Shown here in pieces: positions 1 to 8,379 of a stretch of 56,418 nt of DNA. Source of the stretch: Streptomyces sp. A012304 (lineage in GTDB: Bacteria; Actinomycetota; Actinomycetes; Streptomycetales; Streptomycetaceae); the NCBI RefSeq assembly GCF_026008495.1, contig NZ_BQUN01000074.1:16147-72564 (forward strand). The letters run 5' to 3'. The notes beneath the pieces were generated by a model. It was not told the origin of the DNA, ran no database searches, and saw only the letters and a list, made by a program, of their open reading frames with translations. Position 1 is the first letter of the stretch, and the number at the start of each line of letters is the position of its first letter. Made by a program: the position numbers and the translations under genes.

Positions 1-4
1 GTCC

Positions 5-652
5 GTGACCGAGAAGAAGGCCGCCCTGTACGGCAGTGTCGTGGACGCCGTCGACAGGGCGCCCGACCCGGACACCCCGCCGGGCGCCCTGCCGCACCGG
101 CCCGATTCCGGTGTCACCAGCACCGGCGGCGCGCACGCCGTCATGAACCACCGCGGGGACAGCGTCACCCTGAGCGGCCGGGGCTATGTCCTGGTGCGCT
201 GGCAGATCTCGCCGCAGTACCGGCCCGGCACCCTGGTCATGCCGGCCTGGACCGGCCTGAGGGGCAAGCTCTTCCACGTGGCCTCGGGCGGCGGCCGCCG
301 GATGGACGACCCGGTCAGCGCCACCGACCCGGCCGCCACCGGCATGGGCAGCCCGTCCACCGGTTACGCCGTCCTGCCGCCCGGCACCCAGCAGATGTGG
401 CAGAACGAGTACTTCCACCTCGACGGCACCGTGACCCTCACCGTGAACGAGCGGGGCGCCGACTACGGGGTGAGCGTCTTCCCGACGACCTGGGAGGCCG
501 TGGAGAAGGACGTCACGACCGGCCCCGACCAGGGCGCGAAGCGCTACGGCCTGGTCCGCGACACCGGCGAGGACGACACACCGGTCCCGCAGTACCTCAC
601 CCGCGACACCCCGGCCGACCCGGCGACCGTGGCTCAGCGCTCCCGCGTGTGA
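5..652 (+). CDS. Uncharacterised protein, possibly 5'-truncated by the window edge
   Basis: An open frame runs from the left edge; the first possible start inside the window is a GTG at base 5, but the frame is still open upstream, so the true start may lie outside. The product (about 215 aa from this GTG) is polar, with several Trp/Tyr-containing beta-like stretches (LVRWQISPQYRPG, YFHLDGTVTLTVNERG) and no membrane segment or signal peptide in the visible part. I recognise no family. The 3' end overlaps the convergent HxlR gene by 19 bp. Codon use is typical of the window, which supports a real gene, but function is unknown. Confidence 0.6.
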   Translation: MTEKKAALYGSVVDAVDRAPDPDTPPGALPHRPDSGVTSTGGAHAVMNHRGDSVTLSGRGYVLVRWQISPQYRPGTLVMPAWTGLRGKLFHVASGGGRRMDDPVSATDPAATGMGSPSTGYAVLPPGTQQMWQNEYFHLDGTVTLTVNERGADYGVSVFPTTWEAVEKDVTTGPDQGAKRYGLVRDTGEDDTPVPQYLTRDTPADPATVAQRSRV

Positions 653-993
653 CGGTCCTGGGCGGCCAGGACGTCGTCCCCGTGCTCGAAGGCCCACGCG
701 CCGACCACGTCGATCGCGGGCAGCAGGCTCCGCCCGAGCGCGGTCAGTTCGTACTCCACCCGGGGCGGGGCGCCACCGTGCGCGTGCCGGTCGACGAGCC
801 CGTTGAACTCCAGCCGCCGCAGGGTCTCGGTCAGCACCTTCTGACTGATCCCGCCGATCCGGGAGCGGAGCGCGCCGTGGCGCAGCGGTCCGTCGCGCAG
901 CGCCCACAGCACCACCGCGTTCCAGGTGTGGGCGAGCAGGTCGAAGGCGAGCCGGGCGCGGCAGTCGGCGAGGAAGGATTGATCCGTGGTCAC
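634..993 (-). CDS. HxlR-family winged-helix transcriptional regulator
   Basis: A 119-aa protein almost wholly occupied by an HxlR/MarR-like winged helix: CRARLAFDLLAHTWNAVVL, then the recognition region GISQKVLTETLRRLEFNGLV, and a wing with VEYELTALGRSL. The first helix carries the single N-terminal Cys typical of the family, which in some members senses electrophiles or redox state. I chose the GTG at 993 (VTTDQSFLADC) because the open frame upstream runs into the divergent gene. It lies back to back with the oxidoreductase gene at 1034, only 40 bp apart, so it probably controls that shared promoter region (inference from context). Domain assignment is firm; the ligand is unknown. Confidence 0.85.
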   Translation of the reverse strand: MTTDQSFLADCRARLAFDLLAHTWNAVVLWALRDGPLRHGALRSRIGGISQKVLTETLRRLEFNGLVDRHAHGGAPPRVEYELTALGRSLLPAIDVVGAWAFEHGDDVLAAQDRHTRER

Positions 994-1033
994 GTACCGA
1001 ATGGTGCCCGAGCGGCCCCCTACCGTCAGGCGT

Positions 1034-1624
1034 ATGCGAATCGGAATCCTCGGAACGGGAGCGATGGCGGACGCGCTCGGCACCCAGTGGGCGCGGGCCG
1101 GACACGAGGTGCGGGCGGGGAGCCGCTCGGGCGGGCTGCGGGAGGCGGCCGAGTTCGGCACGGACGCCGTGCTGCTCGCCGTGCCGTACGGGGCGGCGGT
1201 GGACGTCGTCGCCGGGCTGGCACCGGCGCTGCGGGGCCGGGTGCTGATCGACTGCACCAACCCGGTGGGGCCGGGGTTCTCCCTCCTCACCGAGGGCGGA
1301 CCCGCGGCGGCGGAACGCATCGCCTCGGCGGCCCCCGGCGCCCATGTCGTCAAGGCCTTCAACCTCTGCCACGTCGACGTCTGGCGCCTCACCCCGCCGG
1401 TCTTCGACGGCCGCCCCCTCGCGGTGCCGTTGTGCGGCGACGACGAGGGGGCCCTGGACGTCGTCCGGCGGCTCGTGCGTGATGTGGGGTGCGAGCCGCT
1501 GAACGCGGGCGGGCTGCGTCGGGCGGCGCTCGCCGAGGCGACGGCCGCGCTGCTGATCGGGCTGTGGGTGGGGGAGGGAGCGGACGCCCAGGCGATCGCG
1601 CCGCCGCTGGAGTACGCCGGTTAG
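1034..1624 (+). CDS. NADP oxidoreductase, coenzyme F420-dependent (NpdG-like) family
   Basis: A 196-aa Rossmann-fold protein starting with the dinucleotide-binding loop MRIGILGTGAMADALG, followed by RAGSRSG (a site that commonly favours NADPH), a LIDCTNPVG strand and the VVKAFNLCHVDVW segment characteristic of NADPH:F420 oxidoreductase-like proteins. I start at the ATG at 1034, directly before the glycine-rich loop; a longer frame to 986 would overlap the divergent regulator. It sits head-to-head with an HxlR regulator, a layout common for redox-responsive reductases. The tail overlaps the convergent phosphodiesterase by 4 bp. Physiological substrate is not readable; F420 dependence is family inference. 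Confidence 0.8.
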   Translation: MRIGILGTGAMADALGTQWARAGHEVRAGSRSGGLREAAEFGTDAVLLAVPYGAAVDVVAGLAPALRGRVLIDCTNPVGPGFSLLTEGGPAAAERIASAAPGAHVVKAFNLCHVDVWRLTPPVFDGRPLAVPLCGDDEGALDVVRRLVRDVGCEPLNAGGLRRAALAEATAALLIGLWVGEGADAQAIAPPLEYAG

Positions 1625-2316
1625 ACGCGCGTGAGGTCCGCGCGCAGGGCGTGGAGGACGTCGACGCGGTTGGTGGTGATCGAGTCGACGCCCAGGTCGA
1701 TCAGCCGGCGCATCGAGCGACGGGTGTCGGGGGTCCACACGGACAGCAGATGGCCGTCGCGGTGGATCCGGGTGGCCAGGGCGTGGTCGATCACGGAGAA
1801 GCGGTAGTTGAGCCAGCGCGGCCGCACCGCCGCCAGCAGCGCCGGCCGCACCGGCGCCCGGCTGGTGTGGGTCAGGGCGATCTCGGCCGCCGGGTCGGCG
1901 GCGCGCACGGCGAGCATCGCGACGGCGTCCGCGCAGTAGTACACGCGGTCCGCCGCCCCGGCCTCCCGGACGACGTCCACGATCCGGCGGGCCGTCCGCA
2001 CGTCGCGGGTGCCCGGCAGGTCGATCATCACCCGGCTGCCCTCGGTCGCCACGAGCGCCTCCGCCAGGGTCGGCACCCCGCCCGCCGTCAGCCCCCGCAC
2101 CTCGGCGGCCGACAGCGACCGCAGCGGCCGTTCCCGTTCCCACAGCCGCTTCAGCGTCTCGTCGTGCAGCAGCACGGGCACGCCGTCCTTGGTGAGCCGT
2201 ACGTCGATCTCGACGGCGTCCGCGCCCTGGTCGAGCGCGGAACGCAGCGAGGCGAGCGTGTTCTCACGGAAGCGGTAGGGGTCGCCGCGGTGGGCCACGG
2301 CCGTCAGGGTCTGCAT
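1621..2316 (-). CDS. Glycerophosphodiester phosphodiesterase (GDPD/UgpQ-type)
   Basis: A 231-aa cytosolic GDPD TIM barrel. The catalytic HRG (H9-R10-G11), the E18-N19 pair, the AVEIDVRLTKDGVPVLLHDE block with its metal-binding acids and second His, and the C-terminal SVWTPDTRRSMRRLIDLGVD segment are all present. It hydrolyses glycerophosphodiesters to glycerol-3-phosphate plus an alcohol. There is no signal peptide, so it is UgpQ-like rather than the secreted GlpQ type. It starts only 18 bp after the stop of the upstream deaminase gene on the same strand, so the two are probably co-transcribed. Confidence 0.9.
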   Translation of the reverse strand: MQTLTAVAHRGDPYRFRENTLASLRSALDQGADAVEIDVRLTKDGVPVLLHDETLKRLWERERPLRSLSAAEVRGLTAGGVPTLAEALVATEGSRVMIDLPGTRDVRTARRIVDVVREAGAADRVYYCADAVAMLAVRAADPAAEIALTHTSRAPVRPALLAAVRPRWLNYRFSVIDHALATRIHRDGHLLSVWTPDTRRSMRRLIDLGVDSITTNRVDVLHALRADLTRV

Positions 2317-2334
2317 GCGCCCATTGTGCTGGGG

Positions 2335-3447
2335 TCAGCGGGTGAGCCACCCGGCGGTGTAGGTGTCGATCTCGGTCCTGACGCGGGCCTTGCCGGGCTC
2401 GTCGAGGAAGGACGCCTCGACGGCGTTCTTCGCGAGGTCGGCCACGCCCCGCTCGTCGAGGCCGAGCAGCCGGGCGGCGACGGCGTACTCGGTGTTGAGG
2501 TCCGTGCCGAACATCGGCGGGTCGTCGGAGTTCACCGTCACCAGGACACCGGCCCGCACGAACTCCTTGATCGGGTGCTCGTCCAGGGTGCGCACCGCGC
2601 GCGTGGCGATGTTGGACGTCGGGCACACCTCCAGGGGGATGCGGTGCTCGGCGAGGTGCGCGAGGAGCTTCTCGTCCTGCGCGGAGCTCGTGCCGTGCCC
2701 GATGCGCTCGGCCCGCAGGTGGGTGAGGGCGTCCCACACGGTCTGCGGGCCGGTCGTCTCACCCGCGTGCGGCACCGACCGCAGCCCGGCGGCGATCGCC
2801 CGGTCGAAGTACGGCTTGAACTGCGGACGCGGTACGCCGACCTCGGGGCCGCCGAGGCCGAAGGAGACCAGCCCCTCGGGTCGCAGCCGGTCGTCGGTGG
2901 CCAGCCGGGTGGTCTCCTCGGCCGCCTCCAGCCCGGCCTCGCCGGGGATGTCGAAGCACCAGCGCAGCACGGTCCCGAACTCCGCCTCGGCCGCCTTGCG
3001 GGCGTCCTCGATCGCGTCCATGAACGCGCGCTCGTCGATGCCGCGGCGGGTGGAGGAGAACGGCGTGATGGTCAGCTCGGCGTACCGCACCTGCTGCCGG
3101 GCCAGGTCCCGGGCCACCTCGTACGTCAGCAGCCGGATGTCCTCCGGGGTGCGGAGCAGGTCCACCACCGACAGATACACGTCGATGAAGTGCGCGAAGT
3201 CGGTGAAGGTGAAGTAGTCGACCAGGGCCTCGGGGTCGGCGGGCACCTTGGAGCCGGGGTGGCGGGCGGCGAGCTCGGAGACGATCCGCGGGGAGGCGGA
3301 GCCGACGTGGTGGACGTGCAGTTCGGCCTTCGGCAGCCCGGCGACGAAGGCGTGCAGCGGGTGGGTGGCGGGCTCGAAGCGCGCGCCGGAGGCGGGGGCC
3401 GCGGTGGAGTCGGCGGGGGTCGCGTCGGCGTCGAATCGCTCGGTCAA
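2335..3447 (-). CDS. Adenosine deaminase family protein (adenosine or 6-aminodeoxyfutalosine deaminase)
   Basis: A 370-aa amidohydrolase of the adenosine deaminase family. Metal ligands and catalytic residues are visible: H44/H46 in ELHVHHVGS, the HAGET motif with the general acid Glu, the GHG motif and the SDDPP motif near the C-terminus. The start is a TTG at 3447 with a strong GGGGAGGA ribosome site about 5 bp upstream. The N-terminal motif HVHHVGS differs from the usual HxHLDG of true adenosine deaminases. Streptomyces make menaquinone by the futalosine route, which needs a 6-aminodeoxyfutalosine deaminase, and some ADA-family members do this; I cannot tell the two activities apart by eye. 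It leads an operon with the phosphodiesterase. Confidence 0.85.
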   Translation of the reverse strand: MTERFDADATPADSTAAPASGARFEPATHPLHAFVAGLPKAELHVHHVGSASPRIVSELAARHPGSKVPADPEALVDYFTFTDFAHFIDVYLSVVDLLRTPEDIRLLTYEVARDLARQQVRYAELTITPFSSTRRGIDERAFMDAIEDARKAAEAEFGTVLRWCFDIPGEAGLEAAEETTRLATDDRLRPEGLVSFGLGGPEVGVPRPQFKPYFDRAIAAGLRSVPHAGETTGPQTVWDALTHLRAERIGHGTSSAQDEKLLAHLAEHRIPLEVCPTSNIATRAVRTLDEHPIKEFVRAGVLVTVNSDDPPMFGTDLNTEYAVAARLLGLDERGVADLAKNAVEASFLDEPGKARVRTEIDTYTAGWLTR

Positions 3448-3678
3448 GGGGTCCTCCCCGGGACGGCGCCCCGGGCCACGGGGGCCGGACGGGACGCGGG
3501 TGATCGGCTGATCGGTGAGACGGGATCATCGTAGGCGGAGCGACGGGGAGACGCCGAAGGCTTTCGGACCACCCCGGAACGCCGGACGGAGGCAGTCCCC
3601 GCCGGGTCGAGGTCGGGGGGGGGCCGTTCAGGCGTGGGCCGTAGCATTGCGGGACCGTACGACAGAGGGGGCCCGCGC

Positions 3679-4494
3679 ATGTCCGACGACGCGTCGACGC
3701 CGGAGACGCCGGAGAGCACGGCGGCTTCCCGGCCGGGTCCGGCCGAGGAGCCCGACCGCGATCCGTGGGCCGCGCCGGTGGCCGACGGCCCCCAGGGCGC
3801 CCCCGCCGCTCCCCGGGTCCCGCTGGACAAGCCGGCCCACGGTCCCGGTGCCACCCTCGTCTCCGGCGCACCGCCGGAGTCGCGGGAACCCGCCCCTCAG
3901 GACCGGGCACCGCAGGGCCCGGCGCCCCGCTCCGTGCACGACCAGCAGACGGTCACCTCCCTGCCCAGCGTGCCGGCGGCGCCGCAGCCCTGGGCCGGTC
4001 CCGTCGCCCCGCCGGTGCCGCCGGCGAACGGATCGCTCGCCTCCTTCCCGCCGCCCCACCCCGCCATGGTCTCCGGCGACGGCTCCGTCCCCCCGCCCCC
4101 GATCGCCCCGGACGGCCCCGGCCCGGCCGCGTACGGCCACCCCGGCGGGTACGGACACCCGGGCGGCTACGCACCGGGCGGGTACGCACCGGCCGGGTAC
4201 GGACACCCGGCGGCACCGCCCGGCCCCTACGGCTGGCCCGGGCCGCGGCCGGTGGAGAACGGGATGGGCATCACGGCGATGGTGCTCGGGATCGTGGCGG
4301 CCGCCGGCTTCTGCCTGTGGCCGGTCGCCATCGTGCTCGGCATCCTCGCGGTGATCTTCGGGGTGATCGGCCGCGGCAAGGCGAGCCGGGGCGAGGCCAC
4401 CAACCCCGGACAGGCCCTGGCCGGCATCATCTGCGGCGCCGCCGGAACCGTCCTGGGAATCGGCCTGCTGGTCGTGGCGCTCGTGGCGCCCTGA
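3679..4494 (+). CDS. DUF4190 domain membrane protein with long Pro/Gly-rich N-terminus
   Basis: The 271-aa product has two parts. Residues 1 to about 190 are a disordered Pro/Ala/Gly tail containing a short repeat of Gly-Tyr-Gly-His-Pro type units (GGYGHPGGYAPGGYAP). The C-terminal 80 residues form two membrane helices around a short charged loop (GRGKASRGEATNPGQA), the layout of DUF4190 proteins. I use the ATG at 3679 because the in-frame extension to 3634 has no ribosome site. Proteins of this kind are common in Streptomyces and have no assigned function; a sensory or envelope role is only a guess. Confidence 0.75.
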   Translation: MSDDASTPETPESTAASRPGPAEEPDRDPWAAPVADGPQGAPAAPRVPLDKPAHGPGATLVSGAPPESREPAPQDRAPQGPAPRSVHDQQTVTSLPSVPAAPQPWAGPVAPPVPPANGSLASFPPPHPAMVSGDGSVPPPPIAPDGPGPAAYGHPGGYGHPGGYAPGGYAPAGYGHPAAPPGPYGWPGPRPVENGMGITAMVLGIVAAAGFCLWPVAIVLGILAVIFGVIGRGKASRGEATNPGQALAGIICGAAGTVLGIGLLVVALVAP

Positions 4495-4546
4495 GGCACC
4501 GAGGCGGCTCCCCGCCCCGGGAGCCCCGACGGCGCCGCAGAACCGA

Positions 4547-4698
4547 CCGCCGCTGCCGCATCCGCGCTTCGCGGGCCGCGCGCCGCAGGCTGCCGCTGCC
4601 GCACGATGGCGCCTCCTGGGCCGCGCGCCTCGGAACCGGCCGCCGCTGCCGCACCTCGGCGCCTTGTGGACCGCGCACGTGTGGCCGCCGCTGCCGGA
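4547..4698. repeat. Imperfect intergenic repeat, about 43-50 bp period, four units
   Basis: Between the DUF4190 gene and the convergent NADAR gene the core CCGCCGCTGCCGCA recurs at 4547, 4590 (first bases CTG), 4640 and 4685 (last unit ends GGA). Spacings are 43, 50 and 45 bp, and a GGGCCGCGCGCC-like block lies between units one to three. The interval 4495-4722 has no other convincing gene. Confidence 0.6.
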
Positions 4699-4722
4699 CC
4701 GGCACCGTATGAATCGTGTGCC

Positions 4723-5280
4723 TCAGGTCGCCCGCAGGCGCTCTCTGGCCTCCATCAGTGCGAACCCCAGCAGGTTGGGCCCCCGCCACCGCTCCGGATC
4801 GCCCGCCGCCTCGTCGTCGGCGGCGAGGCCGATGCCCCACACCCGGTCCACCGGGCTCGCCTCCACCAGCACCCGCTCACCCGTGTTCAGCAGGAACTCC
4901 CGTAGCCGCGGATCCGACCCGAACTTGTGCACGCTGCCCTCGACCACGATCCGGAACCGCTCCCGCTCCCAGGTCGCCTCGTCGAAGCCGCGCACCAGCC
5001 GCCCGGCCTTCTTCGCCTGCGAGGGGTGGTCCGCGGCCAGCACGCGCCGCTCGCCCTCCGCGTCCCCGAACAGCCGCGCCTTCCCGGCCATCATCCAGTG
5101 CTCGGCCGTCGCGTAGGTGACGCCCTCCACCACGAACGGCGACGGCCACCACTGGCTCAGACAGCTCGCGCCCAGCCGGCCGTCGGGCAGCGGCCGGTGC
5201 CCCCAGAAATGCAGGTACTTGATCCTCGCCCCCGCCCGGACCTGCCTGACCAGGGCCTCCAGGCCATCGATCTTCTCCAT
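4723..5280 (-). CDS. NADAR family protein (YbiA-like N-glycosidase fold)
   Basis: A 185-aa protein with the features of the NADAR/DUF1768 family: the KYLHFWGHRP opening, the SQWWPSPFVVEGVTYATAEH block ending in the conserved Glu-His of ATAEHWMM, KARLFGD, and the C-terminal VWGIGL plus GPNLLGFALMEARERL. Characterised members hydrolyse N-glycosidic bonds of riboflavin-pathway intermediates or remove ADP-ribose from nucleic acid bases; which applies here is not visible. The ATG at 5278-5280 is preferred to the in-frame codon at 5310 because homology begins immediately after it. It is a stand-alone gene divergent from the polyamine operon. Confidence 0.85.
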   Translation of the reverse strand: MEKIDGLEALVRQVRAGARIKYLHFWGHRPLPDGRLGASCLSQWWPSPFVVEGVTYATAEHWMMAGKARLFGDAEGERRVLAADHPSQAKKAGRLVRGFDEATWERERFRIVVEGSVHKFGSDPRLREFLLNTGERVLVEASPVDRVWGIGLAADDEAAGDPERWRGPNLLGFALMEARERLRAT

Positions 5281-5390
5281 GCACGCCACTCTGACACGCA
5301 CCACTGACACCCCGTCCCGCCTTTTCCGCCCCGACTCGACACCTGGTCGACAGATTCCGTCGCGTAACCAAAAGGAAACAACGGAATCAC

Positions 5391-5419
5391 TTGTTGGAGT
5401 GTCATCGCTCTGTCAGGAT
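5391..5419 (+). promoter_or_regulatory. Candidate promoter for the aldehyde dehydrogenase / polyamine operon
   Basis: TTGTTG (5391-5396), a 17-bp spacer and CAGGAT (5414-5419) resemble the main Streptomyces vegetative sigma consensus (TTGACN / TAGGAT-like). It lies about 70 bp upstream of the ATG at 5492, which has a strong GGAGGAGAG ribosome site. Assigned by eye only. Confidence 0.4.
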
Positions 5420-5491
5420 CGGCACTCAAATCGAGCCGGAGCTACGCCACCCACCCCCGTCGACAGCGGGGCGAAGGCGGAGGAGAGCGAC

Positions 5492-7051
5492 ATGCAGAAC
5501 CCGGGCACCGCCACCCCGGAGCACACCCCGGACCGAGCCGACCGGTTCCCCGCACGGCAGCGCTTCGCGGACGGCGCCCAGTACGTCGCGGGCCGCCTCA
5601 TCCGCGGCACCGCGGGCCGCACCCACACCGTGGTCGACCCGGCCACCGGCGCCGAGGTGCTCACGTACGAGCTGGCCGGCCCCGCCGACGTGGACGCGGC
5701 CGTGGCCGCCGCCCGGGCCGCCTTCCCGGGCTGGGCGGGGGCCACGCCAGGCGAGCGCTCCGACGCCCTGCACCGCTTCGCCACCGTCCTCGCCGACCGC
5801 GCCGAGGACCTCGCCCGCGCCGAGTCCCTCCAGTGCGGCAAGCCGCTGAAGCTGACCCGCGAGTTCGACGTCCCGGGGACGATCGACAACACCGCCTTCT
5901 TCGCCGGCGCCGCCCGCCACCTCCAGGGCCAGTCGGCGGGGGAGTACTCCGGGGACCACACCTCCTACGTCCGCCGCGAGCCGATCGGCGTCGTCGGCTC
6001 CGTCGCGCCCTGGAACTACCCCCTCCAGATGGCCGCCTGGAAGATCCTCCCGGCGATCGCCGCCGGCAACACCATCGTGCTGAAGCCCGCCGAGCTCACC
6101 CCGCTGACCTCGCTGCTCTTCGCGCGGGCCGCGACGGACGCCGGGATCCCCGACGGCGTCGTCAACATCGTCACCGGCACCGGCAGGGAGGCCGGCGAGC
6201 ACCTCGTCGGCCACCCCGACGTGGCCATGATCTCCTTCACCGGCTCCACCGCCGTCGGCCGGCGCGTCGCCGAGATCGCCACCGCCACCGTCAAGCGGCT
6301 CCATCTGGAGCTGGGCGGCAAGGCGCCCTTCGTGGTCTTCGACGACGCCGACCTGGAGGCCGCCGTGCACGGGGCGGTCGCCGCCGCCCTCATCAACACC
6401 GGCCAGGACTGCACGGCCGCCACGCGCGCGTACGTGCAGCGGCCCCTGTACGAGGCGTTCGTCGAGCGGACCGCGGCGCTCATGGAGACCGTCAGGCTCG
6501 GGGACCCGTTCGCCCCGGGCACCGACCTCGGCCCGCTCGTCTCGCACGCCCAGCGCGACCGCGTCGCCGCGTTCGTCGACCGGGCGCGTGCCCACGCGCG
6601 CGTGGTGACCGGCGGCGAGGCCCCGCAGGGCGGGCTGAAGGACGGCGCGTACTATCTCCCCACCCTGATCGCGGACGCGGCCCAGGACAGCGAGGTCGTC
6701 CAGTCCGAGATCTTCGGGCCGGTCCTGGTCGTCCTGCCCTTCGACACCGACGACGAGGGGATCCGGCTCGCCAACGACACGCCGTACGGGCTCGCGGCCT
6801 CCGCCTGGAGCCGGGACGTCTACCGGGCGAACCGCGCGACCCGCGAGATCAAGGCCGGGTGCGTGTGGGTCAACGACCACATTCCGATCATCAGCGAGAT
6901 GCCCCACGGCGGGTATCGGGCGTCCGGCTTCGGCAAGGACATGTCCGCCTACTCGTTCGAGGAGTACACCCAGGTCAAGCATGTCATGTTCGACAACACG
7001 GCGGTCGCCAGGAAGGACTGGCACCGCACGATCTTCGGGGACCGGCCGTAG
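5492..7051 (+). CDS. NAD-dependent aldehyde dehydrogenase, probable gamma-aminobutyraldehyde dehydrogenase
   Basis: A 519-aa class aldehyde dehydrogenase. The cofactor segment APWNYPLQMAAWKI is followed by KPAELTPLTSL, the FTGSTAVG motif, the general-base Glu (E273 in ELGGKAPFV) and the catalytic Cys (C307 in NTGQDCTAATRAY). NTGQDC and ELGGKAP are shared with betaine-aldehyde and 4-aminobutyraldehyde dehydrogenases. The ATG at 5492 has GGAGGAGAG about 6 bp upstream. It is followed 80 bp later by a complete PotD-A-B-C-like transporter and a FAD amine oxidase, so oxidation of an aminoaldehyde made from putrescine (aminobutyraldehyde to GABA) is the most economical role; substrate is inferred from context. 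Confidence 0.85.
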   Translation: MQNPGTATPEHTPDRADRFPARQRFADGAQYVAGRLIRGTAGRTHTVVDPATGAEVLTYELAGPADVDAAVAAARAAFPGWAGATPGERSDALHRFATVLADRAEDLARAESLQCGKPLKLTREFDVPGTIDNTAFFAGAARHLQGQSAGEYSGDHTSYVRREPIGVVGSVAPWNYPLQMAAWKILPAIAAGNTIVLKPAELTPLTSLLFARAATDAGIPDGVVNIVTGTGREAGEHLVGHPDVAMISFTGSTAVGRRVAEIATATVKRLHLELGGKAPFVVFDDADLEAAVHGAVAAALINTGQDCTAATRAYVQRPLYEAFVERTAALMETVRLGDPFAPGTDLGPLVSHAQRDRVAAFVDRARAHARVVTGGEAPQGGLKDGAYYLPTLIADAAQDSEVVQSEIFGPVLVVLPFDTDDEGIRLANDTPYGLAASAWSRDVYRANRATREIKAGCVWVNDHIPIISEMPHGGYRASGFGKDMSAYSFEEYTQVKHVMFDNTAVARKDWHRTIFGDRP

Positions 7052-7131
7052 ACAGTTTCCGGCTGCGGCCGGGTGAGACAACAGGCCGCCCGACCCGCGG
7101 CCGCCTACCCTCCCGAAAGGGCACCACGCGC

Positions 7132-8379
7132 ATGGAGCAGTACGAGCCCGACCGCCTGACCCCGGCCCGAGCGGCCGCCATGCGGCGCAGCCTCCGCGAC
7201 GGCAGGGCGGCCATGACCCGCCGGTCGCTGCTGCGCGCCTCGGCGGGCGGCGCCCTGACGCTGGGCGGCCTCGGGGCGCTCACCGCCTGCGGGATCCCCG
7301 CGGCCGGCAAGACCGAGGGCGGCACGTCCGCCGAGGACCACTCGGCCGAGGAGAAGACCGTCAACTTCTCCAACTGGACCGAGTACATGGACGTCGACGA
7401 CTCGGGGAAGCGCCACCCGACCCTGGACGGGTTCAGCGCGCGGACCGGCATCAAGGTCAAGTACACCGAGGACATCAACGACAACAACGAGTTCTTCGCC
7501 AAGATCAAGCCGCAGCTCGCCGCGGGCCAGGACACCGGGCGCGACCTGATCGTCCTCACCGACTGGCTGGCCGCCCGCCTCATCCGCCTGGGGTGGGTCC
7601 AGAAACTGGACCCGTCCAACCTGCCGCACGCCTTCGCCAACCTGTCGAGCCAGTTCCGCAGCCCCGACTGGGACCCGGGACGCGCCTACTCGTACCCGTG
7701 GCAGGGCATCTCGACCGTCATCGCCTACAACAAGAAGGCCCTCGACGGCATCGAGGTCAAGTCGGTCTCCGACCTGCTCGACAACCCCAGGCTCAAGGGG
7801 CGCGTCGGCTTCCTCACCGAGATGCGCGACAGCGTCGGCATGACCCTGCTGGACATGGGCAAGGACCCGGGCAGGTTCACCGACGACGACTACGACGCGG
7901 CGATCGCCCGCCTCCAGAAGGCCGTCGACTCCGGTCAGATCCGCCGCTTCACCGGCAACGACTACACGTCCGACATCACCAGCGGCGACTTCGCGGCCTG
8001 CATCGCCTGGGCCGGTGACGTCGTGCAGCTCAAGGCCGACAGCCCCGACGTCGACTTCGTCATCCCCGACAGCGGCTACCTGACGTCCAGCGACAACCTG
8101 CTGATCCCCAACAAGGCCCGGCACAAGACCAACGCCGAGCGGCTCATCGACTACTACTACGAGCCGCGACCGGCCGCCGAGCTCGCCGCGTACATCAACT
8201 ACGTCTGTCCCGTCGACGGCGTACAGGCGGAGCTCGCGAAGATCGACGAGGACGCGGCGAACAATCCGCTGATCATCCCCGACAAGGCCATGCAGGCCAA
8301 GTCCCATGCCTTCCGCTCGCTGAGCGCGAAGGAAGAGACGGCCTACGAAGAGAAGTTCGCGAAGCTCACTGGGGCGTGA
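7132..8379 (+). CDS. potD: Polyamine ABC transporter substrate-binding lipoprotein (PotD-like)
   Basis: A 415-aa periplasmic-binding-type protein. The N-terminus has a twin-arginine stretch (MTRRSLLRAS) and a lipobox LTAC with the lipid-modified Cys at about residue 53, so it should be exported and anchored to the membrane. The mature part begins VNFSNWTEYMD, like the FSNWxxY opening of PotD/PotF spermidine/putrescine receptors, and continues with YPWQGISTVIAYNKKAL and AWAGDVVQL. A 27-residue extension precedes the RR motif, so a later start (about 7213) is possible. Its stop codon overlaps the start of the ATPase gene (GTGA), showing translational coupling. Confidence 0.9.
   Translation: MEQYEPDRLTPARAAAMRRSLRDGRAAMTRRSLLRASAGGALTLGGLGALTACGIPAAGKTEGGTSAEDHSAEEKTVNFSNWTEYMDVDDSGKRHPTLDGFSARTGIKVKYTEDINDNNEFFAKIKPQLAAGQDTGRDLIVLTDWLAARLIRLGWVQKLDPSNLPHAFANLSSQFRSPDWDPGRAYSYPWQGISTVIAYNKKALDGIEVKSVSDLLDNPRLKGRVGFLTEMRDSVGMTLLDMGKDPGRFTDDDYDAAIARLQKAVDSGQIRRFTGNDYTSDITSGDFAACIAWAGDVVQLKADSPDVDFVIPDSGYLTSSDNLLIPNKARHKTNAERLIDYYYEPRPAAELAAYINYVCPVDGVQAELAKIDEDAANNPLIIPDKAMQAKSHAFRSLSAKEETAYEEKFAKLTGA

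Noticed and set aside
1489..3534. Plus-strand frame of about 680 codons opposite the phosphodiesterase and deaminase genes
   Set aside because: Shadow; the minus-strand proteins carry complete catalytic motifs and coupled spacing.
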